Notes: a model not told the origin generated them from the letters alone. 64,000 nt of DNA from Winogradskyella flava (GCF_014243395.1 NZ_JACLCP010000005.1:62001-126000); one strand, 5' to 3'. Positions 32,649 to 43,019 are shown, numbered from the stretch's first letter. A program made the numbers and translations.

Positions 32649-35159
32649 ATGAAGTTGAAGTTATTTACACTCTTACTATTTTCAGGATTTATTTCGGCAT
32701 TCGCACAAACAAAAGTCAGCGGCTACGTCTTCGATGAATACAACGAGCCTATCGCTTTTGCAAACGTACTTTTTAAAGGTTCTACAGAGGGTACCATTAC
32801 CAACGAAGATGGTCGTTTTTATTTGGAGTCCGATGAAACTTGGGATACACTCATAGTTTCCTTTTTAGGTTTCGAAATGCAAGAATTGCCATTGACACAG
32901 AAAGTTAATTACGACTTAAAATTCATATTAAAGGAGGAAGCTTCTACACTCGGCGAGGTTTTAATTGTTACGGGAAAACAATCAAAAAAAGCTTCTGAAA
33001 ACCCAGCCATTAGAATTCTAAAAAAGATTTGGGAGCGCAAGCGCAAAAACGGTCTTAAGCAGTTTAAGCAATATCAATATGATCAATATGAAAAGGTCGA
33101 ATTCGACCTTAATACTATTGACAGTGCTTTGATTAAGAGTAAGCTCTTTAAGGGGATGGAGTTTGTGTTTGAAGAAGTGGACACCTCTAGTGTCACGGGA
33201 AAAACCTACCTACCTATTTTCTTAAATGAGTCTGTGAAAAAAGTTTATGGCGATAATGTAATCAATGAGAAGCGCGAAGATCTTGTCGGAAACAAAAATT
33301 CTGGATTTAGTAATAATCAGGTTATCATTGATTTTATTGACGATTTGTATTCTGACTATAATATTTATGATAATTATTTAAAGTTTTTTGATAAGAGTTT
33401 TGTGAGTCCATTAAGCCGCACAGGCATTCAGACTTATAATTATGTGCTTTCAGATAGTGCATATATTGACAATAAATGGTGTTACAATATTACCTATTAT
33501 CCAAGACGAAAAAATGAGCTAACCTTTAAGGGGGATTTTTGGGTTAATGACTCTACTTATGCTATAAAAGATATTAATCTTCAAGCGTCTAAAAGTGCGA
33601 ATATCAATTGGGTAAAAGAGATTTATATCGAGCAGGAGTTTGAAGTATTAAACGATTCTGTGTTCCTCATAAAGCGTGATTATTTCTTATCTGATTTTGC
33701 ATTGAATAAAAAGGAGTCCTCTAGAGGTGTCTATGGGAAACGAACTACACTTTACGACAATTACAGATTTGATGTTCCAAAAGATGAAAAGTTCTATGAA
33801 AAGGTGGTTTATAATTATGATGAAGATGTCTATAATAGGGAAGACGATTTTTGGGAACAGAACAGGTTAGAGGCTTTAAATAAAGACGAAAAAGGGGTTT
33901 ATAAAATGCTAGATACCCTTAAAACCGTAAAGAAATTTAAGCGACTTTATAATTTGGGAAGTATTTTGGCATCTGGTTATGTTGAGTTTCCAAGTATTAA
34001 TTTTGATTACGGCCCAATCTTTTCGACATTTGGTTTCAATGAGGTGGAAGGCTTGCGACTGCGAACTGGTGGGCGAACGTATTTTGGGCCCAATGATTTA
34101 TGGAGACTCGAAGGGTTTTTGGCTTATGGGTTTAGGGACGATAAATTTAAATATGGTATCTCGGGCAAATGGCTGTTAGATAAGCGAAGCCGCTTCACTA
34201 TTTTTGGAGGTCAGCGACGCGATGTAGAACAAATTGGTGCGAGTTTAACGAGTTCTACTGACGTTTTGGGTCGAAGTTTAGCATCATCTGCCGTTATTGG
34301 TACAGGAGCAAATGATAAGCTTACTAATATTAGTTTAACTAATTTTGGTATGTCTATTGAGCCATTGCGAAACTTTGAAATTCGACTGGATGGTAGTTTT
34401 AGGCAACTGCGATCTGCATCACCAACCTTTAGTTTAGATTATAATGATTCAGAATCTCCGACAGGAGTCTCTTCTGAGGTCGATCAGTTTGAGACTCGAC
34501 TATCTCTGGCATTTTATCCAAAGCGACAAATGACAGGTTTTGGCGTTGAGCGAAAAACAAAGAATGATGACTTTGCAAGACTTTTTGCGCAAGTAAGTAG
34601 AGGTGACCGTGATTGGTTTAATAGTGATTTCGATTATACTAAAGTACAGTTCTCTTATATACAACCATGGCAAATAGGTGGATTTGGACGTCTAACAACG
34701 AGTATAGAAGCTGGTAAAACCTTTGGCGAGGTGCCCTTGGCATTGCTAAGTGTAGTACCTGGTAACCAAACCTACTTTTCAATTTACAACACTTTCTCTC
34801 AACTCGATTTTTATGAGTTCGTTACTGATACTTATACGTCGATGCACTTTGAGCATAATTTTAATGGACGATTATTCTCTCGAATACCATTCTTAAAGAA
34901 ATATAACCTAAGGGCTATCGCTAGTATTAGAGGTGTTTGGGGCGAATTGTCCGATAAAAATATAGCTTTAAGCACTACAGGAAATGCTATAGAGTTTCCA
35001 TTGGTAGCACCAGATTCTAGAGTGTATTACGAATACAGTATTGGCGTCGCCAATATTTTTAAAGTATTGCGTTTAGATTTTAACTTTAGAGGTAATTATC
35101 TTGATAATCCTGGTGCTAGGAGATTTGGTATTACTGGCAGTTTTGGGTTCTATTTTTAA
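32649..35159 (+). CDS. DUF5686/carboxypeptidase-regulatory-like outer-membrane protein
   Basis: 836 residues. Signal peptide (FISAFAQ). Residues about 22-105 are a carboxypeptidase-D regulatory-like beta sandwich (VSGYVFDEYNEPIAFANVLFKG, ITNEDGRFYLES). The rest matches the DUF5686 pattern: PAIRILKKIWERKRKNGLKQ, YNITYYPRRKNELTFKGDFWV, then many amphipathic strands ending in FGFYF, the terminal aromatic of outer-membrane barrels. A surface or outer-membrane role is expected; function unknown. It sits between pdhB and a minus-strand cluster with no clear partner. Confidence 0.82.
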   Translation: MKLKLFTLLLFSGFISAFAQTKVSGYVFDEYNEPIAFANVLFKGSTEGTITNEDGRFYLESDETWDTLIVSFLGFEMQELPLTQKVNYDLKFILKEEASTLGEVLIVTGKQSKKASENPAIRILKKIWERKRKNGLKQFKQYQYDQYEKVEFDLNTIDSALIKSKLFKGMEFVFEEVDTSSVTGKTYLPIFLNESVKKVYGDNVINEKREDLVGNKNSGFSNNQVIIDFIDDLYSDYNIYDNYLKFFDKSFVSPLSRTGIQTYNYVLSDSAYIDNKWCYNITYYPRRKNELTFKGDFWVNDSTYAIKDINLQASKSANINWVKEIYIEQEFEVLNDSVFLIKRDYFLSDFALNKKESSRGVYGKRTTLYDNYRFDVPKDEKFYEKVVYNYDEDVYNREDDFWEQNRLEALNKDEKGVYKMLDTLKTVKKFKRLYNLGSILASGYVEFPSINFDYGPIFSTFGFNEVEGLRLRTGGRTYFGPNDLWRLEGFLAYGFRDDKFKYGISGKWLLDKRSRFTIFGGQRRDVEQIGASLTSSTDVLGRSLASSAVIGTGANDKLTNISLTNFGMSIEPLRNFEIRLDGSFRQLRSASPTFSLDYNDSESPTGVSSEVDQFETRLSLAFYPKRQMTGFGVERKTKNDDFARLFAQVSRGDRDWFNSDFDYTKVQFSYIQPWQIGGFGRLTTSIEAGKTFGEVPLALLSVVPGNQTYFSIYNTFSQLDFYEFVTDTYTSMHFEHNFNGRLFSRIPFLKKYNLRAIASIRGVWGELSDKNIALSTTGNAIEFPLVAPDSRVYYEYSIGVANIFKVLRLDFNFRGNYLDNPGARRFGITGSFGFYF

Positions 35160-35177
35160 GCTGCTATTATGCATTTG

Positions 35178-35202
35178 GAACGTCATTGACCGTTCGTTTT
35201 TT
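35178..35202 (+). terminator. Probable terminator after the DUF5686 gene
   Basis: GAACG (35178-35182) pairs with CGTTC (35191-35195), extendable inward with one bulged base, followed by GTTTTTT. Confidence 0.5.
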
Positions 35203-35212
35203 ATATTAACTC

Positions 35213-35938
35213 CTAAAATGGCTTGTATTCCTTAAGTTCCACGTTAGGATAATCCTTTGCTATTATGTTTTCCATATCAACCATAATATTGTTCAATCGA
35301 TTGTATGGAAGCATAATTCTGTTAGTGAAAAATAATAAGTCAACCAAAAGGTTCGGAAATTCGCGCTCTTTTAGAAGTGTTTTTGGAGAATTTTGAAATG
35401 GTGAAGACACCTTAATCGTCTCGAGCGCATCAAAGTTTTGCCTTGTTTTTAATGTTGTTTTATCTATGTGCTTACTCAGATATGGTCTCAATTCTTGATT
35501 TACATAGTTAATTTGCAAGGCTTCGAATTGTAGTAACTTTTCTTGGTCAAAATTCATTTCTCTAAACTTTCGTTTCAAATTTTCGGAGGTCAATAGGCTA
35601 ATTTCACCAGAATTCGTTAGAGCATTATATTCTGTTGTTGGTGTTGCAGCTAGCCACAGCCATGTTAATTTATGTATATTTAATTCTATCTGATCTTCGG
35701 TTAATTCAATTTCTGGATTTTGAATGGCTTCAAGCAATGCATCTGCGGCCGCAATTACTTCTGTCATTCGTTTCGCACCATATTTGAAGTGGAATTTATA
35801 AAACGCAACTTCGGTTCCGATTCTTTCGACTATTTTCTTCTCTTTATCTTTATTAGATTGGTTTTCTGTACATGAGCTCATCAAAAAAACGGTAATTAAT
35901 AAAATAATGAAACTTATAATAAGTCTTGAGAAACTCAT
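35213..35938 (-). CDS. Lipoprotein distantly related to DUF6090 proteins
   Basis: 241 residues from the ATG at 35938, which gives a lipoprotein signal ending at Cys23 (FLMSSC); an ATG at 35977 would bury it. The body is alpha-helical. The segment TEYNALTNSGEISLLTSENLKRKF aligns in style with SFDVLKSKGIELISNDELRKKI of the DUF6090 protein two genes upstream, so I read it as a diverged paralogue in which a lipid anchor replaces the membrane helix. No catalytic motif. Last gene of a three-gene minus-strand cluster. Confidence 0.6.
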   Translation of the reverse strand: MSFSRLIISFIILLITVFLMSSCTENQSNKDKEKKIVERIGTEVAFYKFHFKYGAKRMTEVIAAADALLEAIQNPEIELTEDQIELNIHKLTWLWLAATPTTEYNALTNSGEISLLTSENLKRKFREMNFDQEKLLQFEALQINYVNQELRPYLSKHIDKTTLKTRQNFDALETIKVSSPFQNSPKTLLKEREFPNLLVDLLFFTNRIMLPYNRLNNIMVDMENIIAKDYPNVELKEYKPF

Positions 35939-36026
35939 AGCATTTTGAGTTCTAAGAGCAGGATAAAGTTTTTTCATATTAGAGTAGTTTTAAATGAGCG
36001 TTAAACATGACTGATTGTTCATTTTC

Positions 36027-36662
36027 TTATAAATTAACATTGATGGTATAAAGGGCAACTAAATAGATGATGAACGCTATTAATGCTAATACATACGGAC
36101 TGTATGTTCTATTATTCTTTTTATCCCAAATTATTAAACCTATAAGAATACCAATAACAGCTAAATAAGGAATATGAAAAGCACCTAAATCCTCCAACTC
36201 TAATAAAAAGAAAATAATTCTACCTAAAGTTGGTCCAATAAAAATTAATGTAATGGCGATCATATAGCGCATATGGATAGCAACATTATTCTTATGCTTT
36301 ATGGCGAGTGTATAGAACATAAGTAAGAGTATAATATCAAAACTGGCATTTAGTGGGAAAAGATTCTTTCCATATTCTTTGATCATCTGAGGAATGAATG
36401 AAAGAATTAAAGCGACAAAAACGACATAAGAGATTTTTCCGAAAAAGCGATGTAATTTGAAGTTCTTAAATCTAATAAGTAGAGGTTGCGTAATTAGAAG
36501 TGTCATCCAAATTGAAGCTATAAATGCATGAAGATGGGTATGCATATCTACTGTTCCTTCAAATTCTGGTGACAATACAAAATAAGTTTTGTAAAACCCT
36601 AAAAATGTTAGTGGAATGAAGAGTAAAAAAACAAATCCAATATTTCTATACGCTTTTTCCAT
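36027..36662 (-). CDS. Multi-pass membrane protein with conserved histidines, unknown function
   Basis: 211 residues with about six hydrophobic helices. Histidines cluster at helix ends (DMHTHLHAF, KLHRFFGK, AIHMRYM), a pattern that could bind heme or metal and recalls DUF2306-like membrane proteins. No firm family assignment from reading. It is flanked by two DUF6090-type genes in the same direction with gaps of 88 and 21 bp, suggesting a shared unit. Confidence 0.6.
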   Translation of the reverse strand: MEKAYRNIGFVFLLFIPLTFLGFYKTYFVLSPEFEGTVDMHTHLHAFIASIWMTLLITQPLLIRFKNFKLHRFFGKISYVVFVALILSFIPQMIKEYGKNLFPLNASFDIILLLMFYTLAIKHKNNVAIHMRYMIAITLIFIGPTLGRIIFFLLELEDLGAFHIPYLAVIGILIGLIIWDKKNNRTYSPYVLALIAFIIYLVALYTINVNL

Positions 36663-36683
36663 AAAATTTAGTGATAAATGTTA

Positions 36684-37439
36684 TTAGCTCTTAATTAATG
36701 TATCAATCTCATTATCTAGATCTACTATTAGGGCTTTCAATTTTTTGATGACTTTTACATAGACAGCGTTTAAAACGCGCTGATTATCACTTTTTATTGA
36801 ATTTAAAATAGATTTATAAAGAACGTCTGTTTTTAGAGATTCATAGTTGTTTGGTATTATTGCCGATTGTATAAATTCCCCATTGTCATTAACATTCCAA
36901 GCATCTAGTTTGCTAAACCGTTTTAGAATTTCTTCTAAATAAAATTCTCGATTTGGTTGATTTTCCCACGCTTTTAGACTCTGATACGATTGACTATGTA
37001 TATTTAGTATCTTTTTTCTTAGTTCATCATTAGATATAAGTTCTATGCCTTTTGACTTTAGTACATCGAATGAGTTTGTATGTATAAGAGAAATGGGCCA
37101 ATTAGTTGTCCATGCAAAATGATGCGCTAATGAGTCGTTATATGGTAAATTATCCTCGAGGCTTTTTAGTATGATAGCTATAGAGGCATTTGATTTGCTG
37201 TGACCTTCTACATTAATTTCAAAATCTGTTATATCTAATAGAAAATCTTCTTTAAGCTCCTTTAGAATGCTAACTTCTTCTTGTTTATTTTTGTACTGTG
37301 TATTTAAATTATTTAACCATAGTGCTATCAAAATCCCTATAACAACTAACACAATTTCTCCAACAGCATAAATGAGATATTTACTGAATTTATTTTCTGA
37401 CAGTAATTTTTGGCGGATGTGCCTAAATAGTTTTATCAT
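36684..37439 (-). CDS. DUF6090 family membrane protein
   Basis: 251 residues from the ATG at 37439 (MIKLFRHIRQKLL); the upstream TTG at 37454 is not a likely start. It has the family N-terminus: a basic helix, FSKYLIYAVGEIVLVVIGILIALWLNN as the single membrane helix, then a helical domain with NSFDVLKSKGIELIS. The family is widespread in Bacteroidota and of unknown function. First gene in the cluster with the histidine-rich membrane protein and the lipoprotein. Confidence 0.8.
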   Translation of the reverse strand: MIKLFRHIRQKLLSENKFSKYLIYAVGEIVLVVIGILIALWLNNLNTQYKNKQEEVSILKELKEDFLLDITDFEINVEGHSKSNASIAIILKSLEDNLPYNDSLAHHFAWTTNWPISLIHTNSFDVLKSKGIELISNDELRKKILNIHSQSYQSLKAWENQPNREFYLEEILKRFSKLDAWNVNDNGEFIQSAIIPNNYESLKTDVLYKSILNSIKSDNQRVLNAVYVKVIKKLKALIVDLDNEIDTLIKS

Positions 37440-37514
37440 TGATTGGTGTGCCAAAGCACAATTAGTTGCTGGGTCAATAAATATAGACTTCTATGGACTA
37501 TTAGATAGTACTAT

Positions 37515-39737
37515 CTAATTTTTATTTTTGTTCTTAAAATCCTCAAAATCCGAAGTCTCTTCAACTTTAGGGAACATATTGTTTTTCATGTTAGTATCCG
37601 CAAATTCAAAATTAGGATCTAATACAACTTTCTTTACTTCTTTGTCTTTAATAAAGGTTTCGGTGATTTCATATTCGTTCAATCGCCATATTTCTGCTGG
37701 CAGTGTATCAATCTCACTTGTACCATCTTTATATTGCCACTCAATCGTCACAGGCATGATAAGACCTCCAACATTTTTTACAGTAATCTCGTAAATGTTC
37801 TTGCCATATAGTTGTTTGCGTATTTCAGGTTCATTCATTCTGGATAAAAACTGACCATAAGCTTGGTCTGGTGTAGAGACCATGGTTATGGTTTCGGATC
37901 CACCAGCAAAATTGGTAGTGTTTTCGCCAGCATTTTCAGCCTTAATATTTGCTTTGGTAATCTTGTTTTTGTTTTCAATATTTTCCTCGTTGGCAACAGT
38001 AAACCACTTGACGTTGGTGAGTTCCATATCCACATTGTCTGTCGTAAAGAACCAACCTCTGTAAAACCAATCCAGGTCTACAGCCGTAGCATCTTCTAGC
38101 GTTCTAAACAAATCCGCAGGATTTGGGTGTTTGTATTTCCATCGATTGGCATATTCCTTAAAGGCTTGGTCAAACAATTCCTTGCCAATAACCGAATTCC
38201 TGAGGATCTGCAAACCTACCGTTGGTTTTTGATAGTAATTTGCGCCAAATTGATTTAATAAATCATTATCCGAAGAGGTCATTATGGGACGCATAATGCT
38301 CTTGTCACCACTCATAAAAGGCACGATACTTTTTGGAGTAGTATGGTTATAATCTGGATAACGTTCTTCCATAGTGCGTTGATGAATAAAGGTATTGAGG
38401 CCTTCGTCCATCCACATCCATTGTCGCTCATCTGAGCTTACAATCATAGGAAACCAGTTGTGACCAACTTCGTGGACTATGGTACTTATCATACCTGCTT
38501 TAGCATTTTTGCTAATCTTTCCATTGATTGGTCGCCCGCCATTAAAACTTATCATTGGAAATTCCATACCAATATTAGAGGTGTTTACAGAAATACATAC
38601 AGGATAAGGATATTCAAAAACGGCTTCAGAATAGACTTCCAATGCATTTTTTACGGCCAATGTAGACGAGTCACTCCAAACGGGTAAGCCCTCTTTTGGA
38701 TAAAAGGACATCGCCATAACCGTATGCGTTTCTAAAGGCACAGCTTGGGCATCCCAAATGAACTTACGCGATGAGGCAAAGGCAAAGTCACGTACGTTTT
38801 TAGCATTGAATTTCCATGTCTTTGTTTTAGCGGTTTTAGATTTTTCATTGACCTTGGCTTCTTCAGGAGTGACTATCATTATAGGTTCATCTGTAGATTT
38901 TCTAGCTTTTTCCAGGCGTTGTCTTTGTGTTTTGGTAAGTACGTCAGCTTCATTTAATAATTCGCCTGTAGCAGCGACAAGATGATCTGCTGGTACTGTG
39001 ATTTCAACATGATAGTCACCAAACTCCAAAGCGAACTCACCCAGTTTTTGAAATTGTTTGTTTTGCCAACCTTCCGTATCATTATAAACAGCCATTCTAG
39101 GAAACCAGTGCGCAATCAAATACACGGTATTGTCATCTCCTGGGAAGTATTCATAGCCCTCACGAGACAATAAGAACATGCTTCTATCTGTAATGTGATA
39201 GGACCAACCTATTGAGAATGTCATGGATTCACCTGACTTTAAAGGTTCGTTTAGCAATACTTTCATCATGGTATTATTGACTAAGGATTTAATCGCTTTA
39301 CCACCAGCATCCTTAATATATTTTATGGTATAACCTGCGGGAAAATCAATAGCACGTGTTAAGAATTGCATGTGTCTCGTGTTCATAGAGTCGCGCACAT
39401 TTCCAAAAGCATAGCCAAAATCTTCGTTCTCCTTTTTATTCACATTCTGTTCTAACTGAATCCATAAATAAGACAAGTCATCTGGTGAGTTATTGTAATA
39501 AGTAATCGTTTCATCACCACTTAAAATATTATTCCTTTCATCAAGCTTAGCTTTGATTTTATAATCTGCGCGCTGCTGCCAATAGGCTTTTCCTGGAGCA
39601 CCGCTTGCCGATCGATAGACGTTGGGAGGCGGAATCATATTATCTATAGGTTCAAATTTCCCCTGATATTTTTGGTCCTGTGCATATAGGCTAAAGGATA
39701 ATAAAATGGAAAGTGTAAGGGTAACAATACGTTTCAT
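37515..39737 (-). CDS. Secreted M1-family metallopeptidase
   Basis: 740 residues from the ATG at 39737, which yields a signal peptide (LSFSLYAQDQ); the longer reading start at 39785 hides it. The zinc site is HEVGH (His422, Glu423, His426) followed by NWFP, with the third ligand in DEGLNTFIHQRTMEE. NIGMEFPMISFNGG stands where M1 enzymes have GAMEN. The N-terminal beta domain and a C-terminal extension (VKNVGGLIMPVTIEW) are present. A periplasmic or surface aminopeptidase feeding peptide use is likely. It lies alone, divergent from ppa. Confidence 0.88.
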   Translation of the reverse strand: MKRIVTLTLSILLSFSLYAQDQKYQGKFEPIDNMIPPPNVYRSASGAPGKAYWQQRADYKIKAKLDERNNILSGDETITYYNNSPDDLSYLWIQLEQNVNKKENEDFGYAFGNVRDSMNTRHMQFLTRAIDFPAGYTIKYIKDAGGKAIKSLVNNTMMKVLLNEPLKSGESMTFSIGWSYHITDRSMFLLSREGYEYFPGDDNTVYLIAHWFPRMAVYNDTEGWQNKQFQKLGEFALEFGDYHVEITVPADHLVAATGELLNEADVLTKTQRQRLEKARKSTDEPIMIVTPEEAKVNEKSKTAKTKTWKFNAKNVRDFAFASSRKFIWDAQAVPLETHTVMAMSFYPKEGLPVWSDSSTLAVKNALEVYSEAVFEYPYPVCISVNTSNIGMEFPMISFNGGRPINGKISKNAKAGMISTIVHEVGHNWFPMIVSSDERQWMWMDEGLNTFIHQRTMEERYPDYNHTTPKSIVPFMSGDKSIMRPIMTSSDNDLLNQFGANYYQKPTVGLQILRNSVIGKELFDQAFKEYANRWKYKHPNPADLFRTLEDATAVDLDWFYRGWFFTTDNVDMELTNVKWFTVANEENIENKNKITKANIKAENAGENTTNFAGGSETITMVSTPDQAYGQFLSRMNEPEIRKQLYGKNIYEITVKNVGGLIMPVTIEWQYKDGTSEIDTLPAEIWRLNEYEITETFIKDKEVKKVVLDPNFEFADTNMKNNMFPKVEETSDFEDFKNKNKN

Positions 39738-39823
39738 CAAAGAATGGATTAAATTAATTGGACTACAAGATAGTAATTTAGCCATTGGTTTATGAGTAAA
39801 TTAGAAACCAGAGTATGTTTTAG

Positions 39824-39854
39824 TTGGTGAAAATTAAACACTTGCCTATCTTTG
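39824..39854 (+). promoter_or_regulatory. Promoter of the pyrophosphatase gene
   Basis: TTG at 39824-39826, a 20-bp spacer and TATCTTTG at 39847-39854 followed by CA: the best match to the Bacteroidota -33/-7 consensus in the window. It lies 22 bp before the start codon. Confidence 0.7.
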
Positions 39855-39876
39855 CAGCCCTCTTAAAAAGAAGATT

Positions 39877-40404
39877 ATGACCAAATCAGGCAAGCTAACC
39901 TTTGATGTATTAATTGAGATTCCGAAAGGTAGTCGTAATAAATATGAGTACGATTTCGATTTAAAGAAAATTAGATTTGATCGTATGTTGTTTTCATCTA
40001 TGATGTATCCTGGAGATTATGGTTTTATACCAGAGACTTTGGCTTTAGATGGAGACCCTCTTGATGTCTTGGTAATGGGAACGGAGCCAACATTTCCAAT
40101 GTGCGTTATGGAAGTAAAACCAATTGGTGTTTTCCATATGGCAGATGAAAAAGGTCCCGATGAAAAATTGGTTTGTGTGCCAGTTAGTGATCCTATATGG
40201 AATAGCTACATGGATATTATGGATCTTAACACCCATAGGATTAAAGAAATCACACATTTTTTTCAGGTTTACAAAGATTTGGAGAAAAAGAAAGTTGATG
40301 TTGGCGGTTGGGGAAATGCTGAGGAGGCTTATGATATTCTCAACAAATGTATTGAACGATACGAAACAAGTAAGCATAAGGCAAACGGCGACTTTACCAT
40401 TTAG
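39877..40404 (+). CDS. ppa: Soluble inorganic pyrophosphatase (family I)
   Basis: 175 residues. Family I signature: DGDPLDVLVMG, with EIPKGSRNKYEYD at the substrate loop, MYPGDYGFIPET and the C-terminal VGGWGNAEEAYD. It hydrolyses pyrophosphate in the cytoplasm, driving biosynthetic reactions. A membrane pyrophosphatase gene follows after its own terminator and promoter, so the cell can waste or conserve the energy of pyrophosphate. Secure. Confidence 0.95.
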   Translation: MTKSGKLTFDVLIEIPKGSRNKYEYDFDLKKIRFDRMLFSSMMYPGDYGFIPETLALDGDPLDVLVMGTEPTFPMCVMEVKPIGVFHMADEKGPDEKLVCVPVSDPIWNSYMDIMDLNTHRIKEITHFFQVYKDLEKKKVDVGGWGNAEEAYDILNKCIERYETSKHKANGDFTI

Positions 40405-40431
40405 AAAAATTCTCATAAAATTAATAATACG

Positions 40432-40464
40432 AACCCCTTTCTTAATTAGCACTAAAGGGTTTTT
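40432..40464 (+). terminator. Terminator between ppa and hppA
   Basis: CCCTTT (40435-40440) pairs with AAAGGG (40454-40459), with outer AAC/GTT pairs across a bulged C, followed by TTTTT. Confidence 0.6.
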
Positions 40465-40483
40465 CTATTCCCTTTGATTTTAC

Positions 40484-40491
40484 TACTTTTG
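40484..40491 (+). promoter_or_regulatory. Putative hppA -7 promoter element
   Basis: TACTTTTG followed by CC, 35 bp before the start codon and after the ppa terminator; no TTG at the right spacing. Confidence 0.5.
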
Positions 40492-40526
40492 CCCAGCTAA
40501 AAACAAATCAAATTAAAATTTATAAT

Positions 40527-42947
40527 ATGGAATCATTTATGATTTATATGCCAATAGCTTTGGCACTTTTAGGATTAATTTATATGCTAGTGAAGCAATC
40601 TTGGGTAATGAAACAGGATGCAGGTGATGGTAAGATGAAAGAAATTTCAGATCACATTTATGAAGGCGCATTAGCATTTTTAAATGCTGAATATAGGTTA
40701 CTTACAGTTTTTGTAGTGATTGTTGCAGCTTTATTAGCCATTGTGTCTTTTGTAGTGCCTACAACACACTGGTTAATTGTAATCGCTTTTGTTTTCGGAG
40801 CTGTGTTTTCTGCTTTTGCTGGAAACATTGGTATGAAAATAGCAACGAAAACTAATGTAAGAACTACACAAGCTGCACGTACAAGTTTGCCAAATGCTCT
40901 TAAGATTTCTTTTGGAGGTGGCACTGTAATGGGACTAGGAGTTGCTGGTTTAGCTGTGTTAGGTTTAACGGTATTTTTTATTATATTTTTCCATGTATTT
41001 ATGGATGGTGTTTGGACAAATACAATGGATATGACTATTGTATTAGAAACATTAGCCGGTTTCTCTTTAGGAGCTGAATCTATTGCATTATTCGCAAGAG
41101 TAGGTGGTGGAATTTATACTAAAGCAGCAGATGTTGGTGCAGATTTAGTAGGTAAGGTAGAAGCAGGTATCCCAGAAGATGATCCTCGTAATCCTGCAAC
41201 AATTGCAGATAACGTAGGTGACAATGTAGGTGATGTTGCAGGTATGGGAGCTGATCTATTTGGTTCTTATGTTGCTACAGTATTAGCCGCAATGGTTTTA
41301 GGTAATTATGTAATTAAAGATATGGGTGGTGCAATCTCTGATGCTTTTGGAGGTATTGGCCCAATCTTATTACCTATGGCAATAGCTGGTGCCGGAATTA
41401 TCATTTCTATTATTGGCACAATGCTGGTTAAGATAAAGAGTAACGATGCCAAAGAAGCCCAAGTTATGGGTGCATTAAACATTGGTAACTGGACATCAAT
41501 TGTTTTAGTAGCTGTGTCTTGTTTTGGGTTAGTGACTTGGATGTTACCTGAAACAATGAAAATGAATTTCTTCGGAGAAGGATTAGTTGAAATTTCATCA
41601 ATGCGCGTATTTTATGCAACTCTAGTTGGATTATTTGTAGGAGCGGTGATTTCTTCGGTTACTGAATACTATACAGGATTAGGTAAAAAACCAATTTTAA
41701 ATATCGTACAACAATCATCAACTGGTGCAGGAACCAACATTATAGCAGGTTTAGCTACTGGTATGATATCTACTTTCCCGTCTGTATTATTATTTGCTGG
41801 TGCGATTTGGGCATCTTATGCATTTGCTGGTTTCTATGGCGTAGCATTGGCAGCTTCAGCGATGATGGCCACAACAGCTATGCAATTAGCGATTGATGCA
41901 TTTGGACCAATTTCTGATAATGCTGGAGGTATAGCTGAAATGAGTGAGCAAGAACCAATCGTAAGAGAACGCACAGATATATTAGATTCAGTTGGTAATA
42001 CAACTGCAGCAACAGGAAAAGGGTTTGCTATTGCTTCTGCAGCATTAACGTCCTTAGCATTATTTGCTGCTTACGTAACGTTTACGGGAATTGACGGTAT
42101 TAATATTTTTAAAGCACCAGTATTAGCTATGTTATTTGTTGGTGGAATGGTACCAGTAGTGTTCTCTGCTTTAGCAATGAACGCCGTAGGTAAAGCCGCT
42201 ATGGAAATGGTAGAAGAAGTACGTCGTCAGTTTAGAGACATTCCAGGAATTATGGAAGGTACTGGTAAGCCAGAATACGATAAGTGTGTGGCAATTTCTA
42301 CGCAAGCGTCTTTAAAAGAAATGATGTTACCAGGGTTATTAACTATTGGTTTTCCATTAGTTATAGCCTTTGTTCCAATGTTGTTTGGAATGAGTCATAT
42401 GGCAATTGCAGAAATGTTAGGTGGTTATATGGCTGGCGTTACAGTGTCTGGTGTATTATGGGCGATTTTCCAGAATAATGCTGGTGGAGCTTGGGATAAT
42501 GCTAAGAAGTCTTTTGAAGCTGGAGTTGAGATTAACGGTGAAATGACTTATAAAGGTTCTGACGCGCACAAAGCCGCTGTAACTGGTGACACGGTTGGTG
42601 ATCCTTTTAAAGATACGTCTGGGCCTTCAATGAATATCTTAATTAAGTTAACATGTCTTATAGGTTTAGTAATCGCTCCAATTTTAGGTGGTCATTCTTC
42701 TGAAACAGCGATGGCAACTATTGAAGATGAAGTTTCAATAGAAATGACTGTTAAGTCTAAAGATATGGCGACAGCAACTGTAGATTATTCAACAATGAAA
42801 GATGGTGAAAAAGTTATGGAAACCATAACTTTTGAAGGTACTCAGGTTGAGGTTGAGAAAGAATTAAAAGCTTTTGAAGCCTCTTTGAAAAATGAAGCTG
42901 GAGACGTTGAGAAAGTGATCGAAAAGGTTGATATTACTAAAGAATAG
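40527..42947 (+). CDS. hppA: Membrane-bound ion-pumping pyrophosphatase
   Basis: 806 residues with about 16 hydrophobic helices. The substrate site motif [20 protein letters not shown] and then [19 protein letters not shown] are diagnostic for M-PPases. Alanine in [10 protein letters not shown] (rather than lysine) is the mark of the K+-dependent subgroup. Hydrolysis of cytoplasmic pyrophosphate pumps H+ and/or Na+ outward; which ion cannot be decided by eye. After the last helix ([13 protein letters not shown]) there is an unusual hydrophilic tail of about 75 residues rich in Glu, Lys and Thr ([13 protein letters not shown]), not part of the pump core. Single-gene unit with a strong terminator. 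Confidence 0.95.
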   Translation: MESFMIYMPIALALLGLIYMLVKQSWVMKQDAGDGKMKEISDHIYEGALAFLNAEYRLLTVFVVIVAALLAIVSFVVPTTHWLIVIAFVFGAVFSAFAGNIGMKIATKTNVRTTQAARTSLPNALKISFGGGTVMGLGVAGLAVLGLTVFFIIFFHVFMDGVWTNTMDMTIVLETLAGFSLGAESIALFARVGGGIYTKAADVGADLVGKVEAGIPEDDPRNPATIADNVGDNVGDVAGMGADLFGSYVATVLAAMVLGNYVIKDMGGAISDAFGGIGPILLPMAIAGAGIIISIIGTMLVKIKSNDAKEAQVMGALNIGNWTSIVLVAVSCFGLVTWMLPETMKMNFFGEGLVEISSMRVFYATLVGLFVGAVISSVTEYYTGLGKKPILNIVQQSSTGAGTNIIAGLATGMISTFPSVLLFAGAIWASYAFAGFYGVALAASAMMATTAMQLAIDAFGPISDNAGGIAEMSEQEPIVRERTDILDSVGNTTAATGKGFAIASAALTSLALFAAYVTFTGIDGINIFKAPVLAMLFVGGMVPVVFSALAMNAVGKAAMEMVEEVRRQFRDIPGIMEGTGKPEYDKCVAISTQASLKEMMLPGLLTIGFPLVIAFVPMLFGMSHMAIAEMLGGYMAGVTVSGVLWAIFQNNAGGAWDNAKKSFEAGVEINGEMTYKGSDAHKAAVTGDTVGDPFKDTSGPSMNILIKLTCLIGLVIAPILGGHSSETAMATIEDEVSIEMTVKSKDMATATVDYSTMKDGEKVMETITFEGTQVEVEKELKAFEASLKNEAGDVEKVIEKVDITKE

Positions 42948-42967
42948 ATAATAAATTATTTAGTCTT

Positions 42968-42997
42968 AAAGCCACACGATTCGTGTGGCTTTTTTTA
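42968..42997 (+). terminator. Terminator after hppA
   Basis: AAAGCCACACGA (42968-42979) with TCGTGTGGCTTT (42981-42992) and a T run. Confidence 0.9.
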
Positions 42998-42999
42998 TC

Positions 43000-43015
43000 G
43001 TATTTCGCGAAATAC
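43000..43015. promoter_or_regulatory. 16-bp perfect palindrome upstream of the PL6 promoter
   Basis: GTATTTCGCGAAATAC at 43000-43015, directly before the -7 element at 43020. It covers the spacer between -33 and -7 and could be a regulator site. Confidence 0.4.
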
Positions 43016-43019
43016 TTCT

